Part shown: one piece after another, positions 7,531 through 14,763 of the stretch
Layout: each line of letters starts with the position of its first letter
Position numbering within the stretch: the first letter of the stretch is position 1
Assembly: GCA_964539745.1 (NCBI GenBank)
Contig: CAZIJU010000056.1
Coordinates: 1 to 23,107 of the forward strand
Direction: 5' to 3'
DNA length: 23,107 nucleotides
DNA from: DSNY01 sp964539745
GTDB taxonomy: Bacteria; Pseudomonadota; Gammaproteobacteria; Burkholderiales; Burkholderiaceae_F
Translations under genes and position numbers: made by a program
The notes under the pieces: generated by a model
The model's input: the letters and a program-made list of their open reading frames with translations, nothing else
The model's database searches: none
What the model was told of the DNA's origin: nothing

Positions 7531-8514
7531 ATGCTGTACACGGACAAGAGCGCGCTGATCGTCGGCGCCCGCGCGGTCGGCGCGGTGCTCGGCGCTGCGC
7601 TGCTCGATGCGGGCTGGCACGTGACCTTTCGCGTCCACCCCGAAAGCTTTCTTGGCTATCGCAGGCTCGGGCTCGTCGTGCGCCGCGGCGGGCGCGAAAC
7701 GGCGATCGATCGCGAGCGCTTCATCTGCGACGCGGTGGCGCGCGGGTCGCACCGGCTGGTCTTTCTGTGCACGAGGATGCCGGACTTCGAGCGGGCGATT
7801 CATGGCCTGGCCGAAGACGACGACGGCGAACGCTTGTACTTGACCACGCAAAACGGGCTCGCGGCGCCGCAGATGTGCGCGGCGCTCTTCGGCAAGGATC
7901 GCGTGCTCGCCGCAACGGTCGCCGTCGATGCGCAGCGCACCGAGCTCGGCGTGGTCGACGTCTTCTCCGACGAGCGCCGCGTTCGCCTCGCGCCGCTCGA
8001 TCCGCGCGCGGGCGCGCTCGCGCGCGACATCGCGGCGCGACTGACGAGCGCCGGCATCGACGCGCGGGTCGCAGCGAACGCGCACGGGCTGTTGTGGGAA
8101 GCGTTCGTCGGGCTGGAGCCGCTCGCGACCGCCTGCGCCGTCACGCAACTCGCGCTCGGCCAGTTGCGCGCGCAACCGATCGCGCTGCGTTTCCTGCGCG
8201 GGCTGTTCGATGAGGTGTTCAACGTCGCCGCTGCCGCCGGCGCCGGACTCGGACCCGACGTGCACGCGCGGCGCTGGCAGGCCTACCTCGACGGCCCCGC
8301 GACACTGCGGCCGTCGCTCGCGATCGACGTGGCCGCGGGGCGGACCGGCGAGCTGGACTGGTTGACCGGCGCGGTCGTGCGCCTGGCCGAGCAGGCCCGC
8401 GTCCGCGCGCCGCTGCATCTGGATGCCTTTCGCATGCTGCGCCCCGACCCCGGGCCGAGTCCCGGGCAGGGGCTGCGCACCGATCGTGCGGCAGGGCTTC
8501 GCCCCGCAGCCTGA
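7531..8514 (+). CDS. Ketopantoate reductase (ApbA/PanE)-like protein, probably altered activity
   Basis: This 327-residue protein follows the PanE fold from end to end. It has an N-terminal Rossmann segment (ALIVGARAVGAVLGAALLDAG, residues 8-28), LVFLCTRMPDFERAI, TQNGLAAPQM (the conserved Asn-Gly), and a C-terminal helical part with PSLAIDVAAGRTGELDWLTGAVV, matching the PanE segment that carries the substrate Ser and Glu. Key positions differ. The GxGxxG motif reads GARAVG, with Arg14 in place of the second Gly. The PanE segment W-x-K-L-x-x-N reads WEAFVGL at 189-195, so both the catalytic Lys and the Asn are lost. It therefore probably is not the pantothenate-pathway enzyme. It may be a paralogue with another substrate or a non-catalytic protein. 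The last residues (PGPSPGQGLRTDRA) are low-complexity. It is separated by 142 bases from the upstream gene. Confidence 0.8.
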   Translation: MLYTDKSALIVGARAVGAVLGAALLDAGWHVTFRVHPESFLGYRRLGLVVRRGGRETAIDRERFICDAVARGSHRLVFLCTRMPDFERAIHGLAEDDDGERLYLTTQNGLAAPQMCAALFGKDRVLAATVAVDAQRTELGVVDVFSDERRVRLAPLDPRAGALARDIAARLTSAGIDARVAANAHGLLWEAFVGLEPLATACAVTQLALGQLRAQPIALRFLRGLFDEVFNVAAAAGAGLGPDVHARRWQAYLDGPATLRPSLAIDVAAGRTGELDWLTGAVVRLAEQARVRAPLHLDAFRMLRPDPGPSPGQGLRTDRAAGLRPAA

Positions 8515-8717
8515 GAAGCGGTGAAACTGGAGACTTCGCCGCAGAGCAAGCGCACGGCGCTGCACCTTGACGCCGCATCGACTGGCGGGAGACGACCCAC
8601 CGACCGGCGAGACGTCGATTCGGCGCCTTCGTCCGCGGCTTCGTTTCGCCGTCGCGAAGCCTTCGGGTTCGCACTTTCCACGCCGTTCGTCTTCCGGTTT
8701 CCAGAGGCCCACCCCGA
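8515..8717 (+). other. Intergenic leader with a 7-bp hairpin
   Basis: This 203-base gap separates the reductase-like gene from the acyltransferase-like gene. GGCTTCG (8637-8643) pairs with CGAAGCC (8655-8661) across an 11-base loop. No T-run follows. A GTG-started frame of 67 codons (8521-8724) crosses the gap, but its composition (Arg/Ser/Pro-rich, no domain) and its overlap with the next start argue against a gene. I see no clear promoter boxes. Confidence 0.3.
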
Positions 8718-9356
8718 ATGCTGACTGCACGCGTGATCGACGCCGCCGACCATCCGGCGATCGACGAACTGCGCATCGCGAGCTACCGGCGCGCGACCTG
8801 GTTCACGCTGAAGGACGCCGACTGCATCCGCTGCGCGCGCGATGCGCCGCGCTCGAGCGTCACCGCGGTGTTCGACGGCGCCACACCGCTGGCGACGGTC
8901 TGCCAGACGGTCGTCCTCGACGCCGACGAAGCACGCGCCGAGCTCGAGCTCGATTGGGACTTTGCAGCCGACGACTTTCCTGCGCTCGTCGTCAGCCGCG
9001 CGGCCACCGCCGCCGAGCACGGTGGGCGGCGGCTGAATCACGTGCTCCGCTGGTACATGCTCAACGCCGCAGCGAGCGGCGGCATCCGCTCGATCCTCGC
9101 CGGGCAAGCGGCCGGCACGCCGAACATGCGCGTCGTGGCCGAGCTCGGCTACCGCCTGACGGTCGTCGAGCACTCGACGATGTCGAAAGTCGAGATCCAC
9201 ACCCAGCACGTGCTGTCGTACCTTCCCGCCGCGGCCTTCGGGCAGGCGCTGCACCGGCTCGGGCTTCTGCTCGGCGACAGGCTCGCCGCGGTCGTCTGGC
9301 AAGGCCCGCGGCTGTCCTTCGCGCAATGGCTGCAGCCGGCGCGACAGGCGGATTGA
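8718..9356 (+). CDS. GNAT-like N-acyltransferase, FeeM/autoinducer-synthase-like fold
   Basis: This 212-residue protein has the look of the acyl-CoA N-acyltransferase fold. An N-terminal helix-strand unit (IDELRIASYRRATWF) is followed by a strand with ATPLATVCQTVVLDADEARAELELDWDF (beta hairpin, residues 54-80). Next comes FPALVVSRAATAAEHGGRRLNHVLRWYML, which resembles the segment just before and over the acyl-carrier-binding helix, and then MRVVAELGYRL, matching the GNAT 'F...GF' C-terminal motif. Lone GNAT-like proteins of this size include N-acyl amino acid synthases and uncharacterised enzymes. The substrate is unknown. Its 3' end overlaps the start of the fructosamine-kinase-like gene, so the two are probably co-translated. 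The family call is moderately sure. Any acyl-amino-acid activity is inference. Confidence 0.62.
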   Translation: MLTARVIDAADHPAIDELRIASYRRATWFTLKDADCIRCARDAPRSSVTAVFDGATPLATVCQTVVLDADEARAELELDWDFAADDFPALVVSRAATAAEHGGRRLNHVLRWYMLNAAASGGIRSILAGQAAGTPNMRVVAELGYRLTVVEHSTMSKVEIHTQHVLSYLPAAAFGQALHRLGLLLGDRLAAVVWQGPRLSFAQWLQPARQAD

Positions 9357-10222
9357 CGCCGCTCGGCCAGACGCTCGCGCAGGCGGTCGAATCGGCGGTG
9401 CGCGACGCGCTCGGTGCCGCGTGGCGTCCGATCGCGGCCGAGCCAATCGGCGGCGGATCGATCGCGCAGGCGTGGCGGCTCGGCTCGCGTGCGGGCGCAC
9501 TGTTCCTGAAGACCGGCACGGCCGCGCATCCGTTCGACGCCGAAGCGCAGGCACTCGCGGAAATCGCCGCCACGCACACGGTGCGCGTGCCGCGCCCGAT
9601 CGTCCATGGTGTAGCCGGTGCAAGCGGCTTCCTTGTGCTGGAATGGATCGATCTGCGCGACGAAGGCGACTGGGCTGCGGCCGGCGCCGCGCTCGCCGCC
9701 CTGCATGGCGCGACGCACGCCACCTACGGCTGGCAGCGCGACGACACGATCGGCGCCACACCGCAGTTCAACGCGCCGGCGGCGAGCTGGGCGACGTTCT
9801 GGCGCGAGCGCAGGCTGCGGCCGCAGTTCCGCTTCGCGCGCGAGCGCGGACTGCATGCCCTCGCCGCACTCGAAGCGGCGGCCTGCCGCGCGTCCGACGC
9901 GCTGCTCGCGGCCGAGACGCCGCCGGCGTCGCTGCTGCACGGCGACATTTGGCGCGGCAACGCGGCGTTCGACGATGCCGGCTGCCTCGTGCTCTTCGAT
10001 CCGTCGACGTATTACGGCGACGCCGAGACGGACCTGGCGATGGCGCGGTTGTTCGGCGGATTCCCGGCGTCGTTTTTCGCTGCCTACGACGCCGCGCGCG
10101 CCCCGCGGCCGGGCCGCGGCCGGCGGCTCGCGCTGTACCAGCTCTATCACGTGCTCAATCACGCGAATCTGTTCGGCGGCGGCTACGTCGCGCAGGCGCG
10201 CGCGCTGATCGACGCGCTGTGA
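9326..10222 (+). CDS. Fructosamine kinase family protein
   Basis: This 298-residue protein belongs to the fructosamine-3-kinase/ketosamine-3-kinase family, related to aminoglycoside phosphotransferases. It shows GGGSIAQAWRLGS, then GALFLKTG (ATP-binding Lys) and FLVLEWID (hinge). The catalytic loop HGDIWRGNAAFDDAG (His-Gly-Asp with Asn) is followed by the highly specific family signature LFDPSTYYGDAETDLAMARLFGGF. Such kinases phosphorylate sugar-lysine adducts and so repair glycated proteins; bacterial members act on ribulosamines or erythrulosamines. Two starts are possible. The ATG at 9326 overlaps the upstream gene by 31 bases. A TTG at 9353 overlaps the upstream stop as TTGA and fits the family's usual N-terminus. 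Length is normal either way. A likely terminator follows at 10237-10269. Confidence 0.9.
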   Translation: MAAAGATGGLTPLGQTLAQAVESAVRDALGAAWRPIAAEPIGGGSIAQAWRLGSRAGALFLKTGTAAHPFDAEAQALAEIAATHTVRVPRPIVHGVAGASGFLVLEWIDLRDEGDWAAAGAALAALHGATHATYGWQRDDTIGATPQFNAPAASWATFWRERRLRPQFRFARERGLHALAALEAAACRASDALLAAETPPASLLHGDIWRGNAAFDDAGCLVLFDPSTYYGDAETDLAMARLFGGFPASFFAAYDAARAPRPGRGRRLALYQLYHVLNHANLFGGGYVAQARALIDAL

Positions 10223-10236
10223 CCGTGCGCGCGCTG

Positions 10237-10269
10237 CGCGCGTTCTGCGATACTTGCGCGCCTTTTTTT
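10237..10269 (+). terminator. Possible intrinsic terminator
   Basis: A GCGCGC stem near 10237-10242 can pair with GCGCGC at 10256-10261, with a loop of about 14 bases, followed directly by a run of seven T (10263-10269). A seven-T run is very unusual in this GC-rich sequence. It lies 40 bases after the fructosamine-kinase stop and just before the SET-domain gene, so it would end the upstream transcript. An overlapping palindrome (CGCGCGC, T, GCGCGCG) offers an alternative fold. Confidence 0.45.
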
Positions 10270-10289
10270 GACCGCGTCGACGCCATTAC

Positions 10290-10772
10290 ATGCCGAACAG
10301 CAGCACCGCAACACGCAAACCCAAGATCGTCGTCAAGCGCTCGCGCATCCACGGGCGCGGCGTCTACGCCGCGCGCAGGATCCGCGCCGGCGAACGCATC
10401 ATCGAGTACAAAGGCGAGCTGATCACCTGGAAGGAGGCCGACCGCCGCCCGCCGTCCGACCCGAACGATCCGCACCACACGTTCTTCTTCGCGCTGTCCG
10501 ACGGCAAACACGTGATCGACGCCGCCGTCGGCGGCAACGCCGCGCGCTGGATCAACCACTCGTGTGATCCGAACTGCGAGACCGAGGAGGACGAGGACGG
10601 CCGGCGCGTGTTCATCCAGGCGCTGCGCGACATCCGCGCCGGCGAGGAACTGTTCTACGACTACGGGCTGATCGTCGACGAGCGCATCACACCGACGCTG
10701 AAGCGGCAGCACGCGTGCCACTGCGGCGCGAAGAACTGCCGCGGCACGATGCTCGCGCTGAAGAAGCGCTGA
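10290..10772 (+). CDS. SET-domain protein-lysine methyltransferase-like protein
   Basis: This compact 160-residue protein consists almost only of a SET domain with a post-SET motif. It has SRIHGRGVYAARRIRAGERIIEYKGE at the N-terminus (the SET-N S-x-I-x-G-x-G-V-Y/F-A pattern), then RWINHSCDPNC at 86-96 (SET-C motif that helps form the pseudoknot and binds AdoMet). RDIRAGEELFYDYG ends at 123-126 and contains the catalytic Tyr region. A Cys cluster, CHCGAKNC (143-150), can bind zinc together with Cys96. The family transfers methyl groups from S-adenosylmethionine to protein lysine. It is mainly eukaryotic but also occurs in bacteria, sometimes acting on bacterial proteins. The target is unknown. 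The ATG at 10290 lacks a strong ribosome site. The next gene follows after 14 bases, with a strong one. Confidence 0.9.
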   Translation: MPNSSTATRKPKIVVKRSRIHGRGVYAARRIRAGERIIEYKGELITWKEADRRPPSDPNDPHHTFFFALSDGKHVIDAAVGGNAARWINHSCDPNCETEEDEDGRRVFIQALRDIRAGEELFYDYGLIVDERITPTLKRQHACHCGAKNCRGTMLALKKR

Positions 10773-10786
10773 TCGAAGGAGGATTC

Positions 10787-11293
10787 ATGCAGATCTCGAT
10801 GTATGCGGCGTCGGTGCCGGTGTTCGCGAAGATGCTCGGCAACCTGTCGGCGCTCCTCGACAAGGCCGCCGCCTACGCTGAACAGAAGAAGTTCGACCCG
10901 GCGGTGCTGCTCAACGCGCGGCTTTATCCGGACATGTTCGCGCTCGCCAAGCAGGTGCAGATCGCGTGCGACTTCGCCAAGGGCGCGGTCGCGCGGCTCG
11001 CCGGCGAAGAGCCGCCGAAATACGAGGACAGCGAAACGACGATCGCCGAGCTGAAAGCGCGAATCGCGCGCACGATCGCCTACATCCAGCGCTTCGAGCC
11101 CGCGCAGTTGGACGGCTCGGAGACGCGCGATGTCGAGCTGAAGATCCGCGGCGAAACGGTCAAGTATCCGGGCCTGACCTACCTGCTGCAGGTCGCGACG
11201 CCCAACTTCTACTTCCACGTCACGACCGCCTACGGCATCCTGAGGCACAACGGCGTCGAGCTGGGCAAGCGCGACTTCGTGGGCCAAGTCTGA
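10787..11293 (+). CDS. DUF1993 family protein
   Basis: This 168-residue soluble protein matches DUF1993. It has an N-terminal MYAASVPVFAKMLGNLSALLDKA, then LLNARLYPDMFALAKQVQIACDFAKGAVARLAG, and a C-terminal PNFYFHVTTAYGILRHNGVELGKRDFVG, all typical of the family. The predicted fold is a DinB-like four-helix bundle, and no biochemical role is established. The ATG at 10787 is fixed by an excellent ribosome site (AAGGAGG, 10777-10783). Only 14 bases separate it from the SET gene, so the two are probably one transcript. It converges on the merC-like gene with a 38-base gap. Confidence 0.9.
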   Translation: MQISMYAASVPVFAKMLGNLSALLDKAAAYAEQKKFDPAVLLNARLYPDMFALAKQVQIACDFAKGAVARLAGEEPPKYEDSETTIAELKARIARTIAYIQRFEPAQLDGSETRDVELKIRGETVKYPGLTYLLQVATPNFYFHVTTAYGILRHNGVELGKRDFVGQV

Positions 11294-11331
11294 CGCCGCG
11301 GCGCGCCGCAGGCGTAAGCGCCCGGCTGCGG

Positions 11332-11733
11332 TCACGCATCGGTCGGTGCGGACTGCTCGCAGCGAGCGCAGCGGCGCAGCTCGAACCCGAGCCACACGCT
11401 GGCGCCCGCGAGCGCGACGAGCGAGCCCTGCATCAGCAGCGGCGAGCCCGCGACGAAGTAGCCGACGTACAGCAGCGCGGTCGCGGCGGTGGCCAGCGCG
11501 AGCAGCACGCGCTTGCGATGGCGCCGCCAGGCCGCGACGTGGCCGGCCCACGCAGCGGCCGCGAGGATCAGCACGACGACTATCAGCGCGCCCTCGTACG
11601 GCGCGAACGCGCCGAGCCCCAGCACGGTGCCGAGCAGCGCGAACTTGGGGAAACACACCGGGCAGGCTGCGGCCGCGAGGGCCGCGCCGAACGTGCCCGC
11701 GCGCTCAAGCCAGTGGGCGCGTGCGCCGCGCAT
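11332..11733 (-). CDS. MerC-like metal transport membrane protein
   Basis: This 133-residue protein has about four membrane helices. Near the first helix is a Cys pair in AAAACPVCFPKFALLGTVLG, which matches the first metal-binding helix of MerC-domain mercury transporters. A second Cys pair lies near the C-terminus (ELRRCARCEQS), at the expected cytoplasmic end. MerC brings Hg(II) across the inner membrane for reduction. No merA, merT or merP is seen here, so a role with another soft metal or in sensing is possible. The ATG at 11733 overlaps the end of the upstream regulator gene by 29 bases, so the two form one operon. Confidence 0.72.
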   Translation of the reverse strand: MRGARAHWLERAGTFGAALAAAACPVCFPKFALLGTVLGLGAFAPYEGALIVVVLILAAAAWAGHVAAWRRHRKRVLLALATAATALLYVGYFVAGSPLLMQGSLVALAGASVWLGFELRRCARCEQSAPTDA

Positions 11734-12172
11734 GGCTTCCTCCGCCGACCGGCTGCGCCGTGATGCTTTCGATGATCGGGCAGGCCGGCCGCCCGCCCGA
11801 CTGTTCGCACTCGTGGATCAGGTGCGCGAGCACGCGCGCGATGCGATCGAGGTCGTCGCGCCGCGCGCGCACCTGCGCCAAGCGCGCCTGAGCGATGCGG
11901 CGCGCGCCGGCCTTGCTCAGGCGCCGGTCGCTCGCATCGGCTAATCGCAATAGCTCGGCGATCTCGTCGAGCGAGAAGCCGAGTTCCTGCGCGCGGCGGA
12001 TGAAGCGCAGCCGCACGATGTCCGCCGTGCCGTAGGTCCGATACCCGCCGTTGGCGCGCGCAGGCGTCGGCAGCAGTTTGCGCCGCTGGTAGTAGCGCAC
12101 GGTTTCGACACCCACGCCGGCGGTGCGGGCAAGGTGCCCGATCGTCATTCGTTCGGCGGCCTCGCGGTCCAT
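11705..12172 (-). CDS. MerR-family metal-responsive regulator
   Basis: This 155-residue regulator begins with the MerR winged helix (MTIGHLARTAGVGVETVRYYQRR, residues 9-31, then NGGYRTYGTADIVRLRFIRRAQELGFSLDEIAELL) and continues with a dimer helix. Near the C-terminus, C122 and C131 in IHEC...ACPII have the C-x8-C spacing of the Hg(II) ligands C117/C126 of MerR. CueR has one residue less. The third ligand position, 35 residues before C122, is Lys87 here (preceded by Ser86), not the Cys of MerR or ZntR. Divalent-metal selectivity is therefore uncertain. Since the divergent target gene is a Cu(I)-type ATPase, copper or silver sensing is a fair guess. Two starts are possible (12172 and 12148). 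The longer is listed. Confidence 0.82.
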   Translation of the reverse strand: MDREAAERMTIGHLARTAGVGVETVRYYQRRKLLPTPARANGGYRTYGTADIVRLRFIRRAQELGFSLDEIAELLRLADASDRRLSKAGARRIAQARLAQVRARRDDLDRIARVLAHLIHECEQSGGRPACPIIESITAQPVGGGSHARRTRPLA

Positions 12173-12176
12173 CGGC

Positions 12177-12207
12177 TTGACTCCGTACCCGGGAACGGAG
12201 TTTACGT
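12177..12207 (+). promoter_or_regulatory. MerR-type operator/promoter of the copper ATPase gene
   Basis: The -35 box TTGACT (12177-12182) and a weak -10 TTACGT (12202-12207) are separated by 19 bases, the long spacer that MerR activators need to untwist. Within it is a perfect dyad, ACTCCGT (12180-12186) and ACGGAGT (12195-12201), with 8 bases between. The half-sites and arrangement are close to the mer operator (TTGACTCCGTAC then GTACGGA) rather than the cue operator (ACCTTCC/GGAAGGT). It lies between the two divergent starts, 5 bases from the regulator's first start codon, so the same site can also repress the regulator. Confidence 0.85.
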
Positions 12208-12234
12208 TGCGCGCTCGAACTTCCAAGACTCGCC

Positions 12235-14763
12235 ATGTTGACGCAACACAGCCAAGCGGCCGCCCGCCCGGCGTACGATCGCGCCGAGCCCAAATCGAGC
12301 CGCACCCCGATGGATCGTCCCAAACTCCATGCCGTCTCCGGCGGCGCGCACGCCGCCGCACAGCGCTTCGTGCTGCCGGTGCGCGGAATGACCTGCGCTT
12401 CGTGCGTCGCGCACGTCGAAAAGGCGCTCCGTGCCGTGCCCGGCGTCGATTCGGTCGCGGTCAACCTCGCGACCGAATCGGCCGCCGTCGAAACCACGGC
12501 GCTCGACGCCGGCGCGCTCCGACGCGCGGTCGAGGAAGCCGGCTACGAGGTGCCGACGCAACGGCTCGCCTTCTCGATCGAAGGCATGACCTGCGCGAGC
12601 TGTGTCACGCGCATCGAGCGCGCGCTCGCCGCGGTGCCCGGCGTGCTGCGCGCCACCGCCAATCTCGCGAGCGAATCGGCGACCGTCGAGCTGGTGGCAG
12701 GGACCGCGACGACCCGCGACCTGCTCGCGGCGATCGAAGCCGCCGGCTACACGGGCAAGGCGCAGGCGCAATCCGCGGCTGCGCCCACTGCCGATCCGGT
12801 CGCGCTGATCCGGCGCGACGCGATCGTCGCGCTCGTGCTCGCCGCGCCGCTCGTCGCGCCGATGCTCGCCGCGCTCGCCGCAATCGACTTCGCGCTGCCC
12901 GCATGGCTGCAGTTCGCGCTCGCCACGCCGGTGCAGTTCTGGTCGGCGCGCCGCTTCTATGTCACCGCGTACAAGGCGGTGCGCGCGCGCACCGGCAACA
13001 TGGACCTGCTCGTGTCGATCGGCACGCTCGCCGCGTACGGGCTGTCGCTGTACCTGTGGCTGGTCGAAGGCCACGGCAGCCATCTGTACTTCGAGGCCGG
13101 CGCGGTCGTCATCGCGTTGGTGCTGCTGGGCAAATGGCTCGAGGCGCGCGCCAAGCGGCAGACTTCGGAGGCGATCCGCCTGCTCGCCGCGCTGCGCCCC
13201 GACACCGCGCGCGTGCTGCGCGGTGGCCAGGAGGTCGAAGTGCCGCTCGACGAAGTCAAGCTCGGCGACGTGGTCGTCGTCCGCGCGGGCGAACGCGTCC
13301 CGGTCGACGGACTGATCCGCGCCGGCGCGACCGCGATCGACGAATCGATGATCACCGGCGAAAGCCTGCCGGTCGAGCGCGGCGTCGGCGACAAGGCGAC
13401 CGGCGGGTCGATCAACGGAAACGGCCGCATCGAGGTCGAGACGACCGCCGTCGGCGCGGAGACGGTGCTCGCGAAGATCATCCGCCTGGTCGAGGACGCG
13501 CAGGCGGCGAAGGCGCCGATCCAGCGGCTGGTCGACCGCATCGCCTCCGTGTTCGTGCCGGTCGTGCTCGTGATCGCGGCGGCGACCGTGATCGGCTGGC
13601 TCGCCGCCGGCGCGCCGTTCGATGTCGCGGTGATCAACGCGGTCAGCGTGCTCGTGATCGCCTGCCCGTGCGCGCTCGGGCTTGCCACGCCGACGGCGAT
13701 CATCGCCGGCACGGGTGTGGCCGCGCGTGCGGGCATCCTGATCAAGGACGCCGAAGCGCTGGAACTGGCGAAGAAAATCCGCGTCGTCGCGTTCGACAAG
13801 ACCGGCACGCTGACCGAAGGCAGGCCGCGCGTCGTGGCCGTGCACGACCACGATCTGTTCGACCCGAAGGACGTGCTCGCGCTCGCCGCCGCGGTCAACG
13901 CCGGCTCGAACCATGCGCTCGCGGCAGCGGTGCGCGACGCGGCCAAACGCCATCCCGAAGCCGGCACGCGCCGCGCGACCGCGCATCGCGTGCTCGCCGG
14001 CCGCGGTGTCGCCGCCAAGCTCGTCGACGAGCGCGGCCAGACGACCGACGTCGAGCTCGTCTTCGGTTCGCGGCGCCTGATGGACGAGTTGAAGGTCGAT
14101 CTCGCGCCGCTGGCAAGCCGCGCGGCCGCGCTCGAAGCCGAAGGCCGCTCGGTGTCGTGGCTCGCGCAGCGCACCGGCGCGGGCGTCTCGGCGATCGGGC
14201 TGATCGCCTTCGGCGACGCGCCGAAGCCGCACGCGAAAGAGGCGATCGAGCGGCTCGCGCGGCTCGGCATCGAGACGACGATGATCTCCGGCGACAACGA
14301 AGGCGCGGTGCGCCATATCGCGCATGAACTGGGACTCACGCACTACGAAGCGAACGTGCTGCCGAAGGACAAGGCGGCACGCATCAAGGCGCTGAAGGGC
14401 GACGGCCGCGTCGTCGCGATGGTCGGCGACGGCATCAACGACGCGCCCGCGCTTGCCGCGGGCGACGTCGGCATCGCGATGGGCAACGGGACCGACGTCG
14501 CGATGCACGCGGCCGGCATCACGCTGCTCAGGGGCGACCCGCGCCTGGTCGCCGACGCGATCGCGATCTCGCGCGCGACCTTGCGCAAGATACAGCAGAA
14601 CCTGTTCTGGGCCTTCGCCTACAACGTCGTCGGCATCCCCCTCGCCGCGGCAGGCCTGCTGTCGCCGGTCGTCGCCGGCGCAGCGATGGCGGCCTCCAGC
14701 GTCAGCGTCGTCACCAACGCGCTGCTGCTGCGGCGCTTCAAGCTCGCGTCGGTGTCGCGCTAG
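12235..14763 (+). CDS. copA: Copper-type P1B ATPase
   Basis: This 842-residue heavy-metal ATPase sits in the inner membrane and exports Cu(I)/Ag(I). It has two N-terminal heavy-metal domains, each with GMTCASC (Cys54/57 and 120/123). A membrane segment follows (from about residue 195), then the actuator motif TGES (374-377), the ion-channel motif CPC (477-479), the phosphorylation motif DKTGTLTEG (Asp521) and GDGIND (731-736). The last helices read AYNVVGIPLAAAG and AASSVSVVTNALLLRR, the signature of the Cu(I) subgroup (P1B-1). The usual SEHP motif of the nucleotide domain is SNHA here (His560-Ala561), an unusual loss of the proline. The start at 12235 lies 28 bases after the MerR promoter -10. 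An ATG at 12310 is an alternative. Expression is most likely induced through the divergent MerR protein. Confidence 0.93.
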   Translation: MLTQHSQAAARPAYDRAEPKSSRTPMDRPKLHAVSGGAHAAAQRFVLPVRGMTCASCVAHVEKALRAVPGVDSVAVNLATESAAVETTALDAGALRRAVEEAGYEVPTQRLAFSIEGMTCASCVTRIERALAAVPGVLRATANLASESATVELVAGTATTRDLLAAIEAAGYTGKAQAQSAAAPTADPVALIRRDAIVALVLAAPLVAPMLAALAAIDFALPAWLQFALATPVQFWSARRFYVTAYKAVRARTGNMDLLVSIGTLAAYGLSLYLWLVEGHGSHLYFEAGAVVIALVLLGKWLEARAKRQTSEAIRLLAALRPDTARVLRGGQEVEVPLDEVKLGDVVVVRAGERVPVDGLIRAGATAIDESMITGESLPVERGVGDKATGGSINGNGRIEVETTAVGAETVLAKIIRLVEDAQAAKAPIQRLVDRIASVFVPVVLVIAAATVIGWLAAGAPFDVAVINAVSVLVIACPCALGLATPTAIIAGTGVAARAGILIKDAEALELAKKIRVVAFDKTGTLTEGRPRVVAVHDHDLFDPKDVLALAAAVNAGSNHALAAAVRDAAKRHPEAGTRRATAHRVLAGRGVAAKLVDERGQTTDVELVFGSRRLMDELKVDLAPLASRAAALEAEGRSVSWLAQRTGAGVSAIGLIAFGDAPKPHAKEAIERLARLGIETTMISGDNEGAVRHIAHELGLTHYEANVLPKDKAARIKALKGDGRVVAMVGDGINDAPALAAGDVGIAMGNGTDVAMHAAGITLLRGDPRLVADAIAISRATLRKIQQNLFWAFAYNVVGIPLAAAGLLSPVVAGAAMAASSVSVVTNALLLRRFKLASVSR

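Noticed and set aside
8521..8724. Possible 67-residue gene in the gap before the acyltransferase-like gene
   Set aside because: Arg/Ser/Pro-rich, no recognisable domain, overlaps the next start. Treated as leader sequence.
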